A DNA stretch of 34,115 bases from Anaerolineales bacterium (GTDB lineage Bacteria > Chloroflexota > Anaerolineae > Anaerolineales > UBA6663), in the NCBI GenBank assembly GCA_020845955.1, contig JADLEU010000133.1, positions 1-34,115 on the forward strand, given 5' to 3'. The position numbers and the translations under genes are program-made. The notes below the pieces were generated by a model. The model ran no database searches. It had not been told where the DNA came from and was given only the letters and a program-made list of their open reading frames with translations. Of this stretch, positions 23,956-32,126 are shown one piece after another; the stretch's first letter is position 1, and each line of letters begins with the position of its first letter.

Positions 23956-24945
23956 CTAGCTGTTGGGCTGCCGCGACAGCCGTTCTCGCGCAACCGCCGA
24001 GAAGCGGCGCAGCATCGAGTACAGACCACCTGATTCTACCGGCTTGACGCTGGCGGGTGGCTGCGCCGGCGCCGCGCGGGGAGTAGCCTCGATCACCTCG
24101 GCCCAGCCCCTTAGCAGCTCTTGCGCCCGCCTCACCTCGGCTTCGATCTGGCGCAGATCAGCTGGCACTTGTCCGGTCACAGCTGCCTCCACCAGCAAGC
24201 CGTACGTCTCGGTGACATAGGGCAGCGCATACCCGTTTGAGCTCTCGTGATGGCGCAGCTCAGGACGCACATGCTGCGCCAGGCGATTGTGCAAGTCGAC
24301 GTCATCCTCCGGCCAGGGCAGACCCAAGGCGTGCACGACGGCCCGGCTTTGTCCTTCTAGGTCCGTGAACCAGCGGTCGAATTCAACCACGCCCCTAAGG
24401 ACGGCGCCGGTGTCCCGTAGCACGTCGAGGTTGTGCACCAGCCACAACAGCTGCGCCCGCGCGGGCGACAGCGCGTCCCGCTTCACGATCGAAGCCGCGA
24501 CCGCTTGCGGCCCCCGCACCGCCAAGAGGTAAAGCGGCTTCACACCTAGCTCACGGAAAATATCGTCCCAAAGGGGCAAGAAGCGCGAGGTCCGCGGATC
24601 CTTGAAGCCCCACAGGCCGCGAGCCTGTCTAAGCTCCTCCGCCACAATGCGGGTCAGTTGAGCCTGGATCGCCTTGGTCTCAGGTTTTTGCAGCCAGTCG
24701 GCCGGCAGCGGCAAGCTGCCCTTTGGTCCCGTCCAGCGCCGGTCCAGCTCGTCCAGTAGCTTCTGGTGCAATCGCACGATGCCGGCATGCTCAAAGTAGC
24801 CGGCTGTATTGTGGCTGTCGCCCGCGATAAGCTCGGTTCCCAAATTCACGCCGAGCTCGTGGAGCACGCTGCCCAGCAGCGAAGTGCCGCTGCGGTGCAT
24901 ACCAAGCACGACCACAACCTCGGAAACTCCTGAGCTTACCGACAT
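23956..24945 (-). CDS. Sulfotransferase-family protein
   Basis: The 329-residue protein starts at an ATG with AGGAG eight bases upstream. The PAPS-binding loop GMHRSGTSLLGSVL (15-28) opens the domain, followed by the HNTAGYFEH segment. GFKDPRTSRFLPLW comes near residues 113-126, and a YLLAVRGPQAVAASIVKRD motif holds the Arg and Ser that usually bind the 3'-phosphate. The C-terminal 70 residues are Pro/Ala-rich and then basic, and may contact the membrane. No signal peptide is present, so it acts in the cytoplasm. It differs clearly from the small sulfotransferase at 12932-13684. It stands alone on the minus strand between two plus-strand SGNH genes, which suggests it was inserted or is separately expressed. 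Confidence 0.85.
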   Translation of the reverse strand: MSVSSGVSEVVVVLGMHRSGTSLLGSVLHELGVNLGTELIAGDSHNTAGYFEHAGIVRLHQKLLDELDRRWTGPKGSLPLPADWLQKPETKAIQAQLTRIVAEELRQARGLWGFKDPRTSRFLPLWDDIFRELGVKPLYLLAVRGPQAVAASIVKRDALSPARAQLLWLVHNLDVLRDTGAVLRGVVEFDRWFTDLEGQSRAVVHALGLPWPEDDVDLHNRLAQHVRPELRHHESSNGYALPYVTETYGLLVEAAVTGQVPADLRQIEAEVRRAQELLRGWAEVIEATPRAAPAQPPASVKPVESGGLYSMLRRFSAVARERLSRQPNS

Positions 24946-25217
24946 AATCTAGCTCCTAATTATCTCTTGTGATCAACGTCGACGCATCGATGGCTGCCGC
25001 TGGGAAGCTCCACTCGGCCTAGACCCGGCCAAACTGAGCGAAAAGTTGTAAATCAGTTATGAGATAAGACATTGGTACGATTGTGTTTCGCCGCACATGG
25101 TGTTAGAAGGGGGACGCACGAACTGGTTGTATTCAGCTTACCCGCCGCCTCGGTGCCAGCCTCGTATCAGGTAGAATAGGCGAACGCCGGGCCGCAGGGC
25201 TACTTACGGGATGTGCT
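24946..25217. other. 272-bp divergent intergenic region
   Basis: No gene is seen here. It separates the divergent sulfotransferase and SGNH genes and must hold promoters for both. A relatively AT-rich block lies at about 25042-25072. A TAGAAT at 25172-25177 is a possible -10 box for the plus-strand gene, without a convincing -35. The plus-strand start has only a weak GGGA ribosome site. Confidence 0.5.
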
Positions 25218-26249
25218 ATGACCCTTCGCAAAGCGCTGGCTATTATCACCCTGTCGATCGTCGTCTTCGGCCTCGCGCTCCTGTCCGGGATTGAACCTTC
25301 CCCGACCCGAGTATTGGCCGCCCCCCAGGATACCCCTCAAAGCCTGTTCCTACCGCTGGCCTTCCGCCCGGCCGGCGCCACGCCGTCTCCCACGGCCACC
25401 ACCGCGGCCAATCCTACGGCCACGCACACGCAGGTCACCCCGGGTGACAACATCTACGTCGATCGCCACTCGGTTGCGCTCTTCGAGCAGATCCCCGAGC
25501 AGTACATCCAGGCGGCCGCCGCGCTGACGATGATGTTCTCCGACCGCTCGGTGGGCGGCAACATCAGCGAAGGCCTGAACTGCCTGAGCTACGACACCGA
25601 CGAGGCCGCGCCCAGCCACTGCGATTGGGGACCACACCCTAACCCCGCCTTCACGGTCGATCCGAGCGAGGTGAACTGGGACCGGCCGGGCGGTTACCCG
25701 CGCGACAATTGGGTCTACGTGTATCGTCAGGGCATGTGGCAAGATCTGACGGCTGGGTTCGTGCAGGACCTGGTGCCCGGCTTCGCGCCCACGACCACCG
25801 TGCTGACCTACCAGTTCAGCTATTTGAACGTCGACGCCGGCTCAGACATCGCCGATCCGCAGCGCGGCTATTTCGTCCCCCAGCCAACGCGCTGGGACGT
25901 CACCGACGTCGACGCGCTGGCCGCGCAGTACCCAAACAAGGTCTTCTTCTATTGGACCACCAGTCTGGCTCGGGGCATTGGCACTGCCGAGAGCGACGCC
26001 TTCAACGACCAGATGCGGGCCTACGCGATCGCCAACGACAAGATCCTCTTCGATGTGGCCGACATCCTATCCCACGACCCGGACGGCAACCCGTGCTACG
26101 ACAGCGACGGCGGCGGCCATCTGGCGATCTGCCAGCACTACACGACCGAGGCTAATGGCGGTCACCTGGGCTCTGTCTCCGCCGGAAAAATCCGTGTGGC
26201 CAAGGCCTTCTGGGTCCTGATGGCCCAGATCGCCGGTTGGAACCCCTGA
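25218..26249 (+). CDS. Exported SGNH-hydrolase-like protein (paralogue B)
   Basis: The 343-residue protein has an N-terminal hydrophobic signal (about 5-24, possible cleavage near VLAA-PQ), a short Pro/Thr linker (51-75) and an SGNH-like domain. The probable nucleophile is Ser111 in DRSVGGNISEGLNCL. Cys122 and Cys135 match the cysteine pair of paralogue A. TTSLARGIG (247-255), NDKILFDVADILSHDPDG (273-290) and GGHLGSVSAGKIRVAKAFW (314-332, with His316) follow. This copy keeps GGN after the serine and looks more intact than paralogue A. It has an extra segment with DSDGGGHLAICQH near 295-307. It is not a lipoprotein; it may be secreted or held by its uncleaved signal. A glycan or peptidoglycan esterase activity is likely; the substrate is unknown. 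Confidence 0.8.
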   Translation: MTLRKALAIITLSIVVFGLALLSGIEPSPTRVLAAPQDTPQSLFLPLAFRPAGATPSPTATTAANPTATHTQVTPGDNIYVDRHSVALFEQIPEQYIQAAAALTMMFSDRSVGGNISEGLNCLSYDTDEAAPSHCDWGPHPNPAFTVDPSEVNWDRPGGYPRDNWVYVYRQGMWQDLTAGFVQDLVPGFAPTTTVLTYQFSYLNVDAGSDIADPQRGYFVPQPTRWDVTDVDALAAQYPNKVFFYWTTSLARGIGTAESDAFNDQMRAYAIANDKILFDVADILSHDPDGNPCYDSDGGGHLAICQHYTTEANGGHLGSVSAGKIRVAKAFWVLMAQIAGWNP

Positions 26250-26351
26250 TCGAACCGAATCTCAGCCTGCTGAGCGCCGTACGATGCATGTCCGAGGGCG
26301 GACCGTGAGGTTGTGCTTGGTCACGAGCCGCAGCAAAGAAAAGGCTAGAAA

Positions 26352-29219
26352 ATGGTTAAGTTATTGATCGCCAAAATCGCGCGGCTGCTATTGTTAGGTC
26401 TGGCGCTGGTGGGTTGTTTCGTCCAGCCTGCTACGGCCTCGGCGGTGCCGGGGATCACACCGGTGTCCGTGCCTGTCCTCACCCCAACGGTGGCGGGCAA
26501 CAACCCGACCCGCGCCAGCGCAACGGCGTCAACCGCCCCCATCCCCCCGCCGACTGACTACCCTACCCTTACGGCTGATGCCACCACCGTCTTTCTCCCC
26601 GTGCTCACCCTGGCGCCAGAGCCTCCGCCGGCCTTGGACAGCTGGCCGACCGTGGCGGCCAATCCCCAGCGCACCTCCTGGACGCCCGAGGAAGTCAGCG
26701 GCAACCTGAACGTGGAGTGGTATCGCCCGATTGAGGCCTATATCCCGCAGAATGTGCAGCTCATCGCCAGCGACGGCCTCATCTTTGTCTCCACGGCCCG
26801 CGGGCTGTACGCGCTCGACGCGGCCACCGGCGCCGTGGCCTGGCGCTTCGACACCGAGCTCCCACTCGGCAACTCTCCCACGGTCAGCGACGGTGTTGTC
26901 TACGTCGGAGGCTACGATCGCAAGCTCCACGCCCTGCGCGCCGCCGATGGCGCGCATTTGTGGTCTTTCGACGGCGCTCGGGCCGGCTACAGCACCAATC
27001 CCCTCGTCGTCGACGGCCGCGTGTTCGTTGGCAACCGCGACGGCTGGATGTATGCCATTGGCGCGCACGGCACGCCTCAGCAAGGCCAGCTCCTATGGCA
27101 GTATCAAACCGACGGCCTGATCAGCCTGGCCGCGGCGTATCAAGACGGCGTGGTCTATTTCGCTTCCAACGACAATCACGCCTACGCCCTCGCTGCCAGC
27201 AGCGGCGCGCTGGTGTGGCGCTCAGAGTTGCTGCCGGGCGACGGCTACGAGTCTTACTGGCCGGTTGTGTACCGCGACAAGGTCATCTTCGCCGCGGCTT
27301 CCGGCTATCGTCACTCCGGCATCCCGGGCGGTAGCGGCCTCACCGACGAAGACGGCGACCCCTACGGCTCGGTTTTCCACGCCCAGCGTGAGAACTTGTT
27401 CTATGGCCAACCCGACGGCGCCATCATCGGGCCGCAGGTGGCCGACCAGCCTTGGGCTCACGGCAAACCCATCCTCGACGGCAGCCGCATCACCGAATAC
27501 CTAGAAGCCAACCCCAACCCCGACTTCAACCTGCACAAGCCCTACCGCCGCGTCATGATCGTGCTTAACCGCGGTGACGGCAGAGAGTACACCTTCGACA
27601 GCGATGGCGATGGCAACGCCGAGTACATGCCGGCCGGCTTGTGGGCCACCCGCTCGGGCAACCGCTACCCTGCCATCGTCGGGCCCGACGACACGCTCTA
27701 CTTCAGCAACGTCTGGCAGCGGTTCTTCATCCTGCAGGGCAAGGTCATGGGCTGGCTCATGGGCACGCCCTTCTTGAGCGTCGTCGGCGGTCAGGGCGCG
27801 GTTGACGAGCCCAACGCCATTTCGGCCGGGGGTAATCTCATCTACCGCACGATTTGTTGTGACCGCGTCGGCGACTGGTTCGCCATCGATTCCAACCGCC
27901 ACGGAGAATTGTGGCACTACGGAGAGCGCCTGACCGCGCTGGCGCCTGGCTATGACGTTATGTGGTACGGTGTCGAGCCCGACTTCATGGCCCGCCTGCG
28001 CGGTAACTACGGCACCCAGAACGGCATCTATCACAGCCACGGGGATCAGAACCCTATCATCCCCTATAACGGGCGGCTGTACGTGCACCGCAGCAATGCC
28101 GTCATCGCCTTCGGCCCCGGCAGCGGGCCCGGCCACTTGCCCCTGTTGGCCAGCGCGCCAGCCGCGAGCAGTTCTGCCCCGGTCTCAACCGCGACGCTCC
28201 AGAGCTGGCTGGAAGCGGCGGTCACCCGCATGCTCCAGGCCGGGCACCTCCGCCCCGGTTATTACAACGCCGGCCAGTTCTTCTTTGAGGGCCTGGTGAA
28301 CTACTTCGAGAACCCAGGTGACACCCTGTACACCTTGACCAGGGCGTACCCGCACCTGTCGCCTCAGGCGCAGCAGCAAACCCAGGCCTACCTGCGCGCC
28401 GAGTTCCAGGCGTACTTCGATCCCACCATGTATGCCCGGATTGGCTGGCAGGACGGCGCTGCCCGTGAGGCCATGCCGCTTCCGCCAGAAATCGACGCGG
28501 CCCGGGCCAAATACGCCAAAGCACTGCAGGCGGGCTCCGACTTCTCCTGGAGCTACCCGCCGCACAACTTCTACGCCATGTGGAAGTACGCCGAGATCTT
28601 CCCAGCCGATGCCGGCCAGGTCTACAATCTGGCCAAGAGCAAGCTGGTCGTGCCGGTGCCCTCGATGGCCACCGATCCTTATCTCATCCAGCGACCGTTC
28701 GAGGCCAACGCCTACATCGCCGGCTATCTGGGCTTCCTGAACCTGCAGGCCCTGGCCGGCCAGGCCGCGACTGACGCCGCCCTGCGCGCAACCGTCACTG
28801 CCGAGTACGACCGTCTGCTCACGCTGCGGGCCACGACCTTCAGCAAGGACACGCCCTACGTCGGCGACTACAGCGTTCCTCCCGGCTACCATCCGCGCGT
28901 GTTGAATATCTCGCGGAACTTCATCTTCCTGGTGCCCGAGCTCGGCGCCTATCTCGCCCAGAACGCGCTCGGCCCAGTCACGGCCGCCCTGGCCGAGTAC
29001 AACAGCACCGCGCCTTACTGGTTCGTGGCCCGCTACAATGCCGCCGTCAACGAGGGCGCCCGCCAGAACCTGTATGACTACCCGGCCATCTTTCAGGCCA
29101 AAGCCTTCATCCTGCATGAAAGCCGGGCTGAGCTGACTAAGTACCTCGACGTGCCTGCCTTCCAGCGCGGCGACCTGTTCTACATTCAGAACCTGGTTGC
29201 CGCGCTCGAAGCGCCCTGA
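26352..29219 (+). CDS. Large lipoprotein: PQQ-type beta-propeller fused to a helical C-terminal domain
   Basis: The 955-residue protein has a lipobox LVGC at 19-22 and a Thr/Pro/Ala spacer (about 25-95). A propeller built of PQQ-type repeats follows, for example GLYALDAATGAVAWRFD, KLHALRAADGAHLWSFDG and HAYALAASSGALVWRSE, within about 95-330. A further blade-like stretch lies near 555-590. Between them is DSDGDGNAEY (about 416-425), a calcium-binding loop. Residues from about 605 to 955 are alpha-helical, rich in Tyr, Phe and Trp, and resemble helical-hairpin glycan-binding or lyase domains, but I do not recognise the family. PQQ cofactor binding is not implied. A role as a surface glycan binder or enzyme fits the context. 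Its ribosome site is AAAAGG, and it lies 102 bp after SGNH paralogue B on the same strand. Confidence 0.85.
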   Translation: MVKLLIAKIARLLLLGLALVGCFVQPATASAVPGITPVSVPVLTPTVAGNNPTRASATASTAPIPPPTDYPTLTADATTVFLPVLTLAPEPPPALDSWPTVAANPQRTSWTPEEVSGNLNVEWYRPIEAYIPQNVQLIASDGLIFVSTARGLYALDAATGAVAWRFDTELPLGNSPTVSDGVVYVGGYDRKLHALRAADGAHLWSFDGARAGYSTNPLVVDGRVFVGNRDGWMYAIGAHGTPQQGQLLWQYQTDGLISLAAAYQDGVVYFASNDNHAYALAASSGALVWRSELLPGDGYESYWPVVYRDKVIFAAASGYRHSGIPGGSGLTDEDGDPYGSVFHAQRENLFYGQPDGAIIGPQVADQPWAHGKPILDGSRITEYLEANPNPDFNLHKPYRRVMIVLNRGDGREYTFDSDGDGNAEYMPAGLWATRSGNRYPAIVGPDDTLYFSNVWQRFFILQGKVMGWLMGTPFLSVVGGQGAVDEPNAISAGGNLIYRTICCDRVGDWFAIDSNRHGELWHYGERLTALAPGYDVMWYGVEPDFMARLRGNYGTQNGIYHSHGDQNPIIPYNGRLYVHRSNAVIAFGPGSGPGHLPLLASAPAASSSAPVSTATLQSWLEAAVTRMLQAGHLRPGYYNAGQFFFEGLVNYFENPGDTLYTLTRAYPHLSPQAQQQTQAYLRAEFQAYFDPTMYARIGWQDGAAREAMPLPPEIDAARAKYAKALQAGSDFSWSYPPHNFYAMWKYAEIFPADAGQVYNLAKSKLVVPVPSMATDPYLIQRPFEANAYIAGYLGFLNLQALAGQAATDAALRATVTAEYDRLLTLRATTFSKDTPYVGDYSVPPGYHPRVLNISRNFIFLVPELGAYLAQNALGPVTAALAEYNSTAPYWFVARYNAAVNEGARQNLYDYPAIFQAKAFILHESRAELTKYLDVPAFQRGDLFYIQNLVAALEAP

Positions 29220-29250
29220 TTCGCCGGATCGGCCACACCCGGCCTCCCGC

Positions 29251-29286
29251 GTGAGCCTGGCTGTGCCCACCGGCAGCCAGGCTCGC
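29251..29286. terminator. Bidirectional terminator hairpin between convergent genes
   Basis: GAGCCTGGCTG (29253-29263) and CAGCCAGGCTC (29274-29284) form a perfect 11-bp stem around a 10-base loop. The stem extends by a G-T and a G-C pair to 29251-29286. It sits in the 84-bp gap between the propeller lipoprotein and the convergent acyltransferase. A long T-run is missing, so efficiency is uncertain, but position and symmetry fit termination in both directions. Confidence 0.7.
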
Positions 29287-29303
29287 CTGGTTAATGCCGC
29301 GGG

Positions 29304-30350
29304 CTATCCAAATACGTAGCGGTGCGCTGCCGGGTTCGGCAAACGGCCGACGGCCGTCATCAGCAGTTGCGGCAAGCTCAATGTAACGAAGAACAGGCCC
29401 AGTGCCAGCAGCGACAACTGTGCGAAGGCCCAGGGCGCCAGTGCGTGCAGCCCGGCCAGGGCCAGGTTGAGCACGATCAGGTTCATCAAATACAGCGCAT
29501 ACGCCTTCTTGCCCAGTTGTTCCAGCCAATCGGCCCACGGAATCGCCTTGCGCTGGATCACTGGGAAGAGCAGAATCGCCGCCACCGGGCACAGGATGTC
29601 CGCCAGCGGCGCGCTCCACAGCGACAGGTCCTGCCCGACCGCCAGCACAAACAGCGCCACGGCCGCCAGCGCCAGCACCGGCCACAGTCTGCGCAGCCAG
29701 GGGGTCAAGCTGCGCCCGTGGAGCATGTACACCACCCCCAGTGGAAAGAAGAGGCCCCAGATTGCCAGGCTCACCCGCAGCGCCGGCAACGTCAGGTGCC
29801 AGGCCCACTGCGGAAACGCAACACCGAGCGCGCCCGGCTTGAGCACGTTGGCCACAAACAGCTGGTAAGCCCCGATCCCGGCCAGCAGCAGCCACGGGTG
29901 GCCCCTCCCGACGCGCACCAGCGCCGGCGCCAGGATATAGAAGAAGACCAGCAGCGGCACGAAATCGAAGGGATAGCCCACCGCCAGGTTCTTGAAATAC
30001 CCGAATGGGCTGTAGCGCTCGCCCTCCAGGAAATAGACCATAACGTAGAAAACGGCCGACCAGATCACGTAGGGCCAGACGACGTGTTTCAGACCATTCC
30101 AGATGACCTTATAAGCCACCCGCCAGGGCTTGCCCTGCACCGCGTAGACGATGAAACAGCCCGAAAGAAACAGGAAAGTCGGCACCGCGATCAGCCCAAC
30201 CTGCTTGAGCGCCACCAGCAACTGGCGTTCGAGCGCGGGCGCCGGGCTATAGCCGTACTTGCGCAGGGCCAGTAGGGCCAGGGTGATCGAGTGGTTCAAC
30301 ACAACCAACAAGATGGCCAGACCACGTAAGGCAGGAAATTGCCGATTCAT
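29304..30350 (-). CDS. Membrane acyltransferase, acyltransferase-3 family
   Basis: The 348-residue membrane protein has about ten hydrophobic segments and begins MNRQFPALRGLAILLVVLNHS. The Arg9 and His20 pattern (LRGxAILxVVxxH) marks the family that O-acetylates or O-acylates surface polysaccharides and lipids. No extra SGNH domain is fused to it. AAGAG lies upstream of the ATG. It follows the fatty-acyl-AMP-ligase-like gene by 30 bp in the same direction, so it may use an acyl group that this ligase activates, or simply acetyl-CoA. It would act at the membrane on the lipid-linked or exported glycan. The exact acyl donor is inferred. Confidence 0.88.
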   Translation of the reverse strand: MNRQFPALRGLAILLVVLNHSITLALLALRKYGYSPAPALERQLLVALKQVGLIAVPTFLFLSGCFIVYAVQGKPWRVAYKVIWNGLKHVVWPYVIWSAVFYVMVYFLEGERYSPFGYFKNLAVGYPFDFVPLLVFFYILAPALVRVGRGHPWLLLAGIGAYQLFVANVLKPGALGVAFPQWAWHLTLPALRVSLAIWGLFFPLGVVYMLHGRSLTPWLRRLWPVLALAAVALFVLAVGQDLSLWSAPLADILCPVAAILLFPVIQRKAIPWADWLEQLGKKAYALYLMNLIVLNLALAGLHALAPWAFAQLSLLALGLFFVTLSLPQLLMTAVGRLPNPAAHRYVFG

Positions 30351-30380
30351 CTAGCTCTTATCCCCACAAGGGCTTCCGGC

Positions 30381-32102
30381 TTAGCTGCTGGCGAATTGCC
30401 CATCGTTGCCGGCCAGGAACTTGTCGCGGTTGGCGGCGCGCGCCACCTTTCCGCTGCTGGTCTTGAGCACCCAACGGGGACCGACCATCTGGACCGCGCG
30501 CACGACCACATCGGAGCCACGGTTGATGTGCTGCCGGATGTTGCCTGCGATCGCGGCGCGTTCGGCTTCGTCCTCGCTGTCGGCTTCAGCCACCACCACC
30601 ACGTCTTCGGTCCCTAACTCGGCGTTGAACACCCCAAAGACCACCACCCGCCCAGGATGCACCCCCGGCACTTCGCTGGCCAGCATTTCCAGATCCTGGG
30701 GATAGACGTTCTTGCCCCCGACAATGATCAGATCCTTCATCCGTCCGGTGACGTACACCTCCCCGTCCGCCACATAGCCCAGATCGCCGGTCAAGTACCA
30801 GCCCTCGTGAAAGGCCTGCGCCGTCAGATCCGGCCGGTGGTAGTAGCCGGTCAGCAGGCAGTCGCTCTGCAGCGCTAACTCGCCAATCTGGCGTTCGGGC
30901 AGGTCGCGGCGCTGCGGGTCCAGCACGCGGATGCGCACGTTGGGCAGCGGCCGCCCGGCCGAGAGCAGGTGGACCACCTCGGGTTGGCTGCCGTTGGGCG
31001 CGGCCGCCGGCCGAGCGACCTGCTCGGAAATCAAGGCGCGCCGGTCGACCGGGTCCACCGCCACGGCCGCCTCGATGCCGCCCTGGGTCACCGCAAAGAC
31101 GTTCTCCGCCATGGCGTAGCAGGTGGCCAGGGCCTCGGGGCGCAGGCCGAAGGGCGCAAACCGTTCGGCAAAGGCCTGGTGGCTCTCGAAGCGCATCGGC
31201 TCGGAGCAATTGATCACCGCCCGCCACGAGCTCAGATCCACTCCCTGCAAATCGCGATCGCGCGTCTTCCGCGCGCAGAAGTTGTAGGCGAAGTTCGGCA
31301 GCCAGGACAGCGTGCCACGGTAGCGCGAGACCGCCTGCAGCAGCCGGTAGGGTGCCCGCACCCAATCGAAGGGCGACATGAGTGCCAGTGGCACACGCTC
31401 CAACAGGGGCATGACGAAACCCGCGATCAGGCCCATGTCGTGGTAGAGCGGGAGCCAGCTGACGACCACGTCATCGGCCGACAGACGGATCGCCCGCGCA
31501 TAGCTGGCCAACTGGTTGAGCACCGCCCGGTGTGACAAGGCCACCCCCTTCTGCAGCCCGGTGGTGCCGGATGAGTGCTGCAGCAGCACGAGATCATCGG
31601 GCGCGCCGGCCAATCCAGGCAGAGCCGCGAGGTCGGGCTGCGGCTGCGGGGCAATCGCGCTGGCCAGCAGGATCGCCCGCACCGGCGTGCCCGGCTCCAG
31701 CGCCGCGCGCGCCTCCGGCTCGAACGCGGGGTAGGTGACCAGGGCAGCCGGGCGCGTGATGGCGATCAGGGCGGCCAGTTCCTGCCGATACTTCTCCGGC
31801 GCTAGCTTCTCGGTCAGGAACGGCATGATCGCTGGGATCGCGCCGGCCAGCACCGCGCCCCAGAAGGCCGCCACCAGCGCCTCACCGTGCTGGAGGATGA
31901 GCACCACCACCTCGCCCGGCGCCAGCTCGGCCTGGGCATAGGCGCGGGCAAAGCCAGCCGCGCGGTCGAGCAGGTCGCGGTAGGTGAGCGTCTGGTCGGG
32001 CTGCTTGGGATGCAGCAGGTGCAGCGCGGGGCGCTCGGGGGCCTCGGCCAGGTGGGCGGCCAAAACGTGCGCGAGCGTTGGTGCGGCGGTGTCGGCGAGC
32101 AT
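30381..32102 (-). CDS. Fatty-acyl-AMP-ligase-like adenylating enzyme
   Basis: The 573-residue protein is complete for a stand-alone adenylate-forming ligase. The ATP loop is HSSGTTGLQKG (176-186). SWLPLYHDMGLI at 215-226 and the LPNFAYNFCARK and NCSEPMRF segments are hallmarks of FAAL-type enzymes. GDLGYVADGEVYVTGRMKDL and the hinge precede the probable catalytic Lys552 in TSSGKVAR. Such enzymes make an acyl-adenylate and pass it to an acyl carrier protein. No carrier gene is present in the window. It lies 24 bp after the NAD-synthetase-family gene, and the acyltransferase follows. A weak ribosome site at the ATG suggests coupling to the gene before. The substrate may be a fatty acid or a smaller carboxylate. 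Confidence 0.87.
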   Translation of the reverse strand: MLADTAAPTLAHVLAAHLAEAPERPALHLLHPKQPDQTLTYRDLLDRAAGFARAYAQAELAPGEVVVLILQHGEALVAAFWGAVLAGAIPAIMPFLTEKLAPEKYRQELAALIAITRPAALVTYPAFEPEARAALEPGTPVRAILLASAIAPQPQPDLAALPGLAGAPDDLVLLQHSSGTTGLQKGVALSHRAVLNQLASYARAIRLSADDVVVSWLPLYHDMGLIAGFVMPLLERVPLALMSPFDWVRAPYRLLQAVSRYRGTLSWLPNFAYNFCARKTRDRDLQGVDLSSWRAVINCSEPMRFESHQAFAERFAPFGLRPEALATCYAMAENVFAVTQGGIEAAVAVDPVDRRALISEQVARPAAAPNGSQPEVVHLLSAGRPLPNVRIRVLDPQRRDLPERQIGELALQSDCLLTGYYHRPDLTAQAFHEGWYLTGDLGYVADGEVYVTGRMKDLIIVGGKNVYPQDLEMLASEVPGVHPGRVVVFGVFNAELGTEDVVVVAEADSEDEAERAAIAGNIRQHINRGSDVVVRAVQMVGPRWVLKTSSGKVARAANRDKFLAGNDGQFASS

Positions 32103-32126
32103 CGGGCGGCGGGCGGGCGCGGCGGC

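Noticed and set aside
26352-29219. PQQ-dependent dehydrogenase
   Set aside because: Only structural repeats are seen; the catalytic and cofactor residues of quinoprotein dehydrogenases are not evident, and the C-terminal domain differs.
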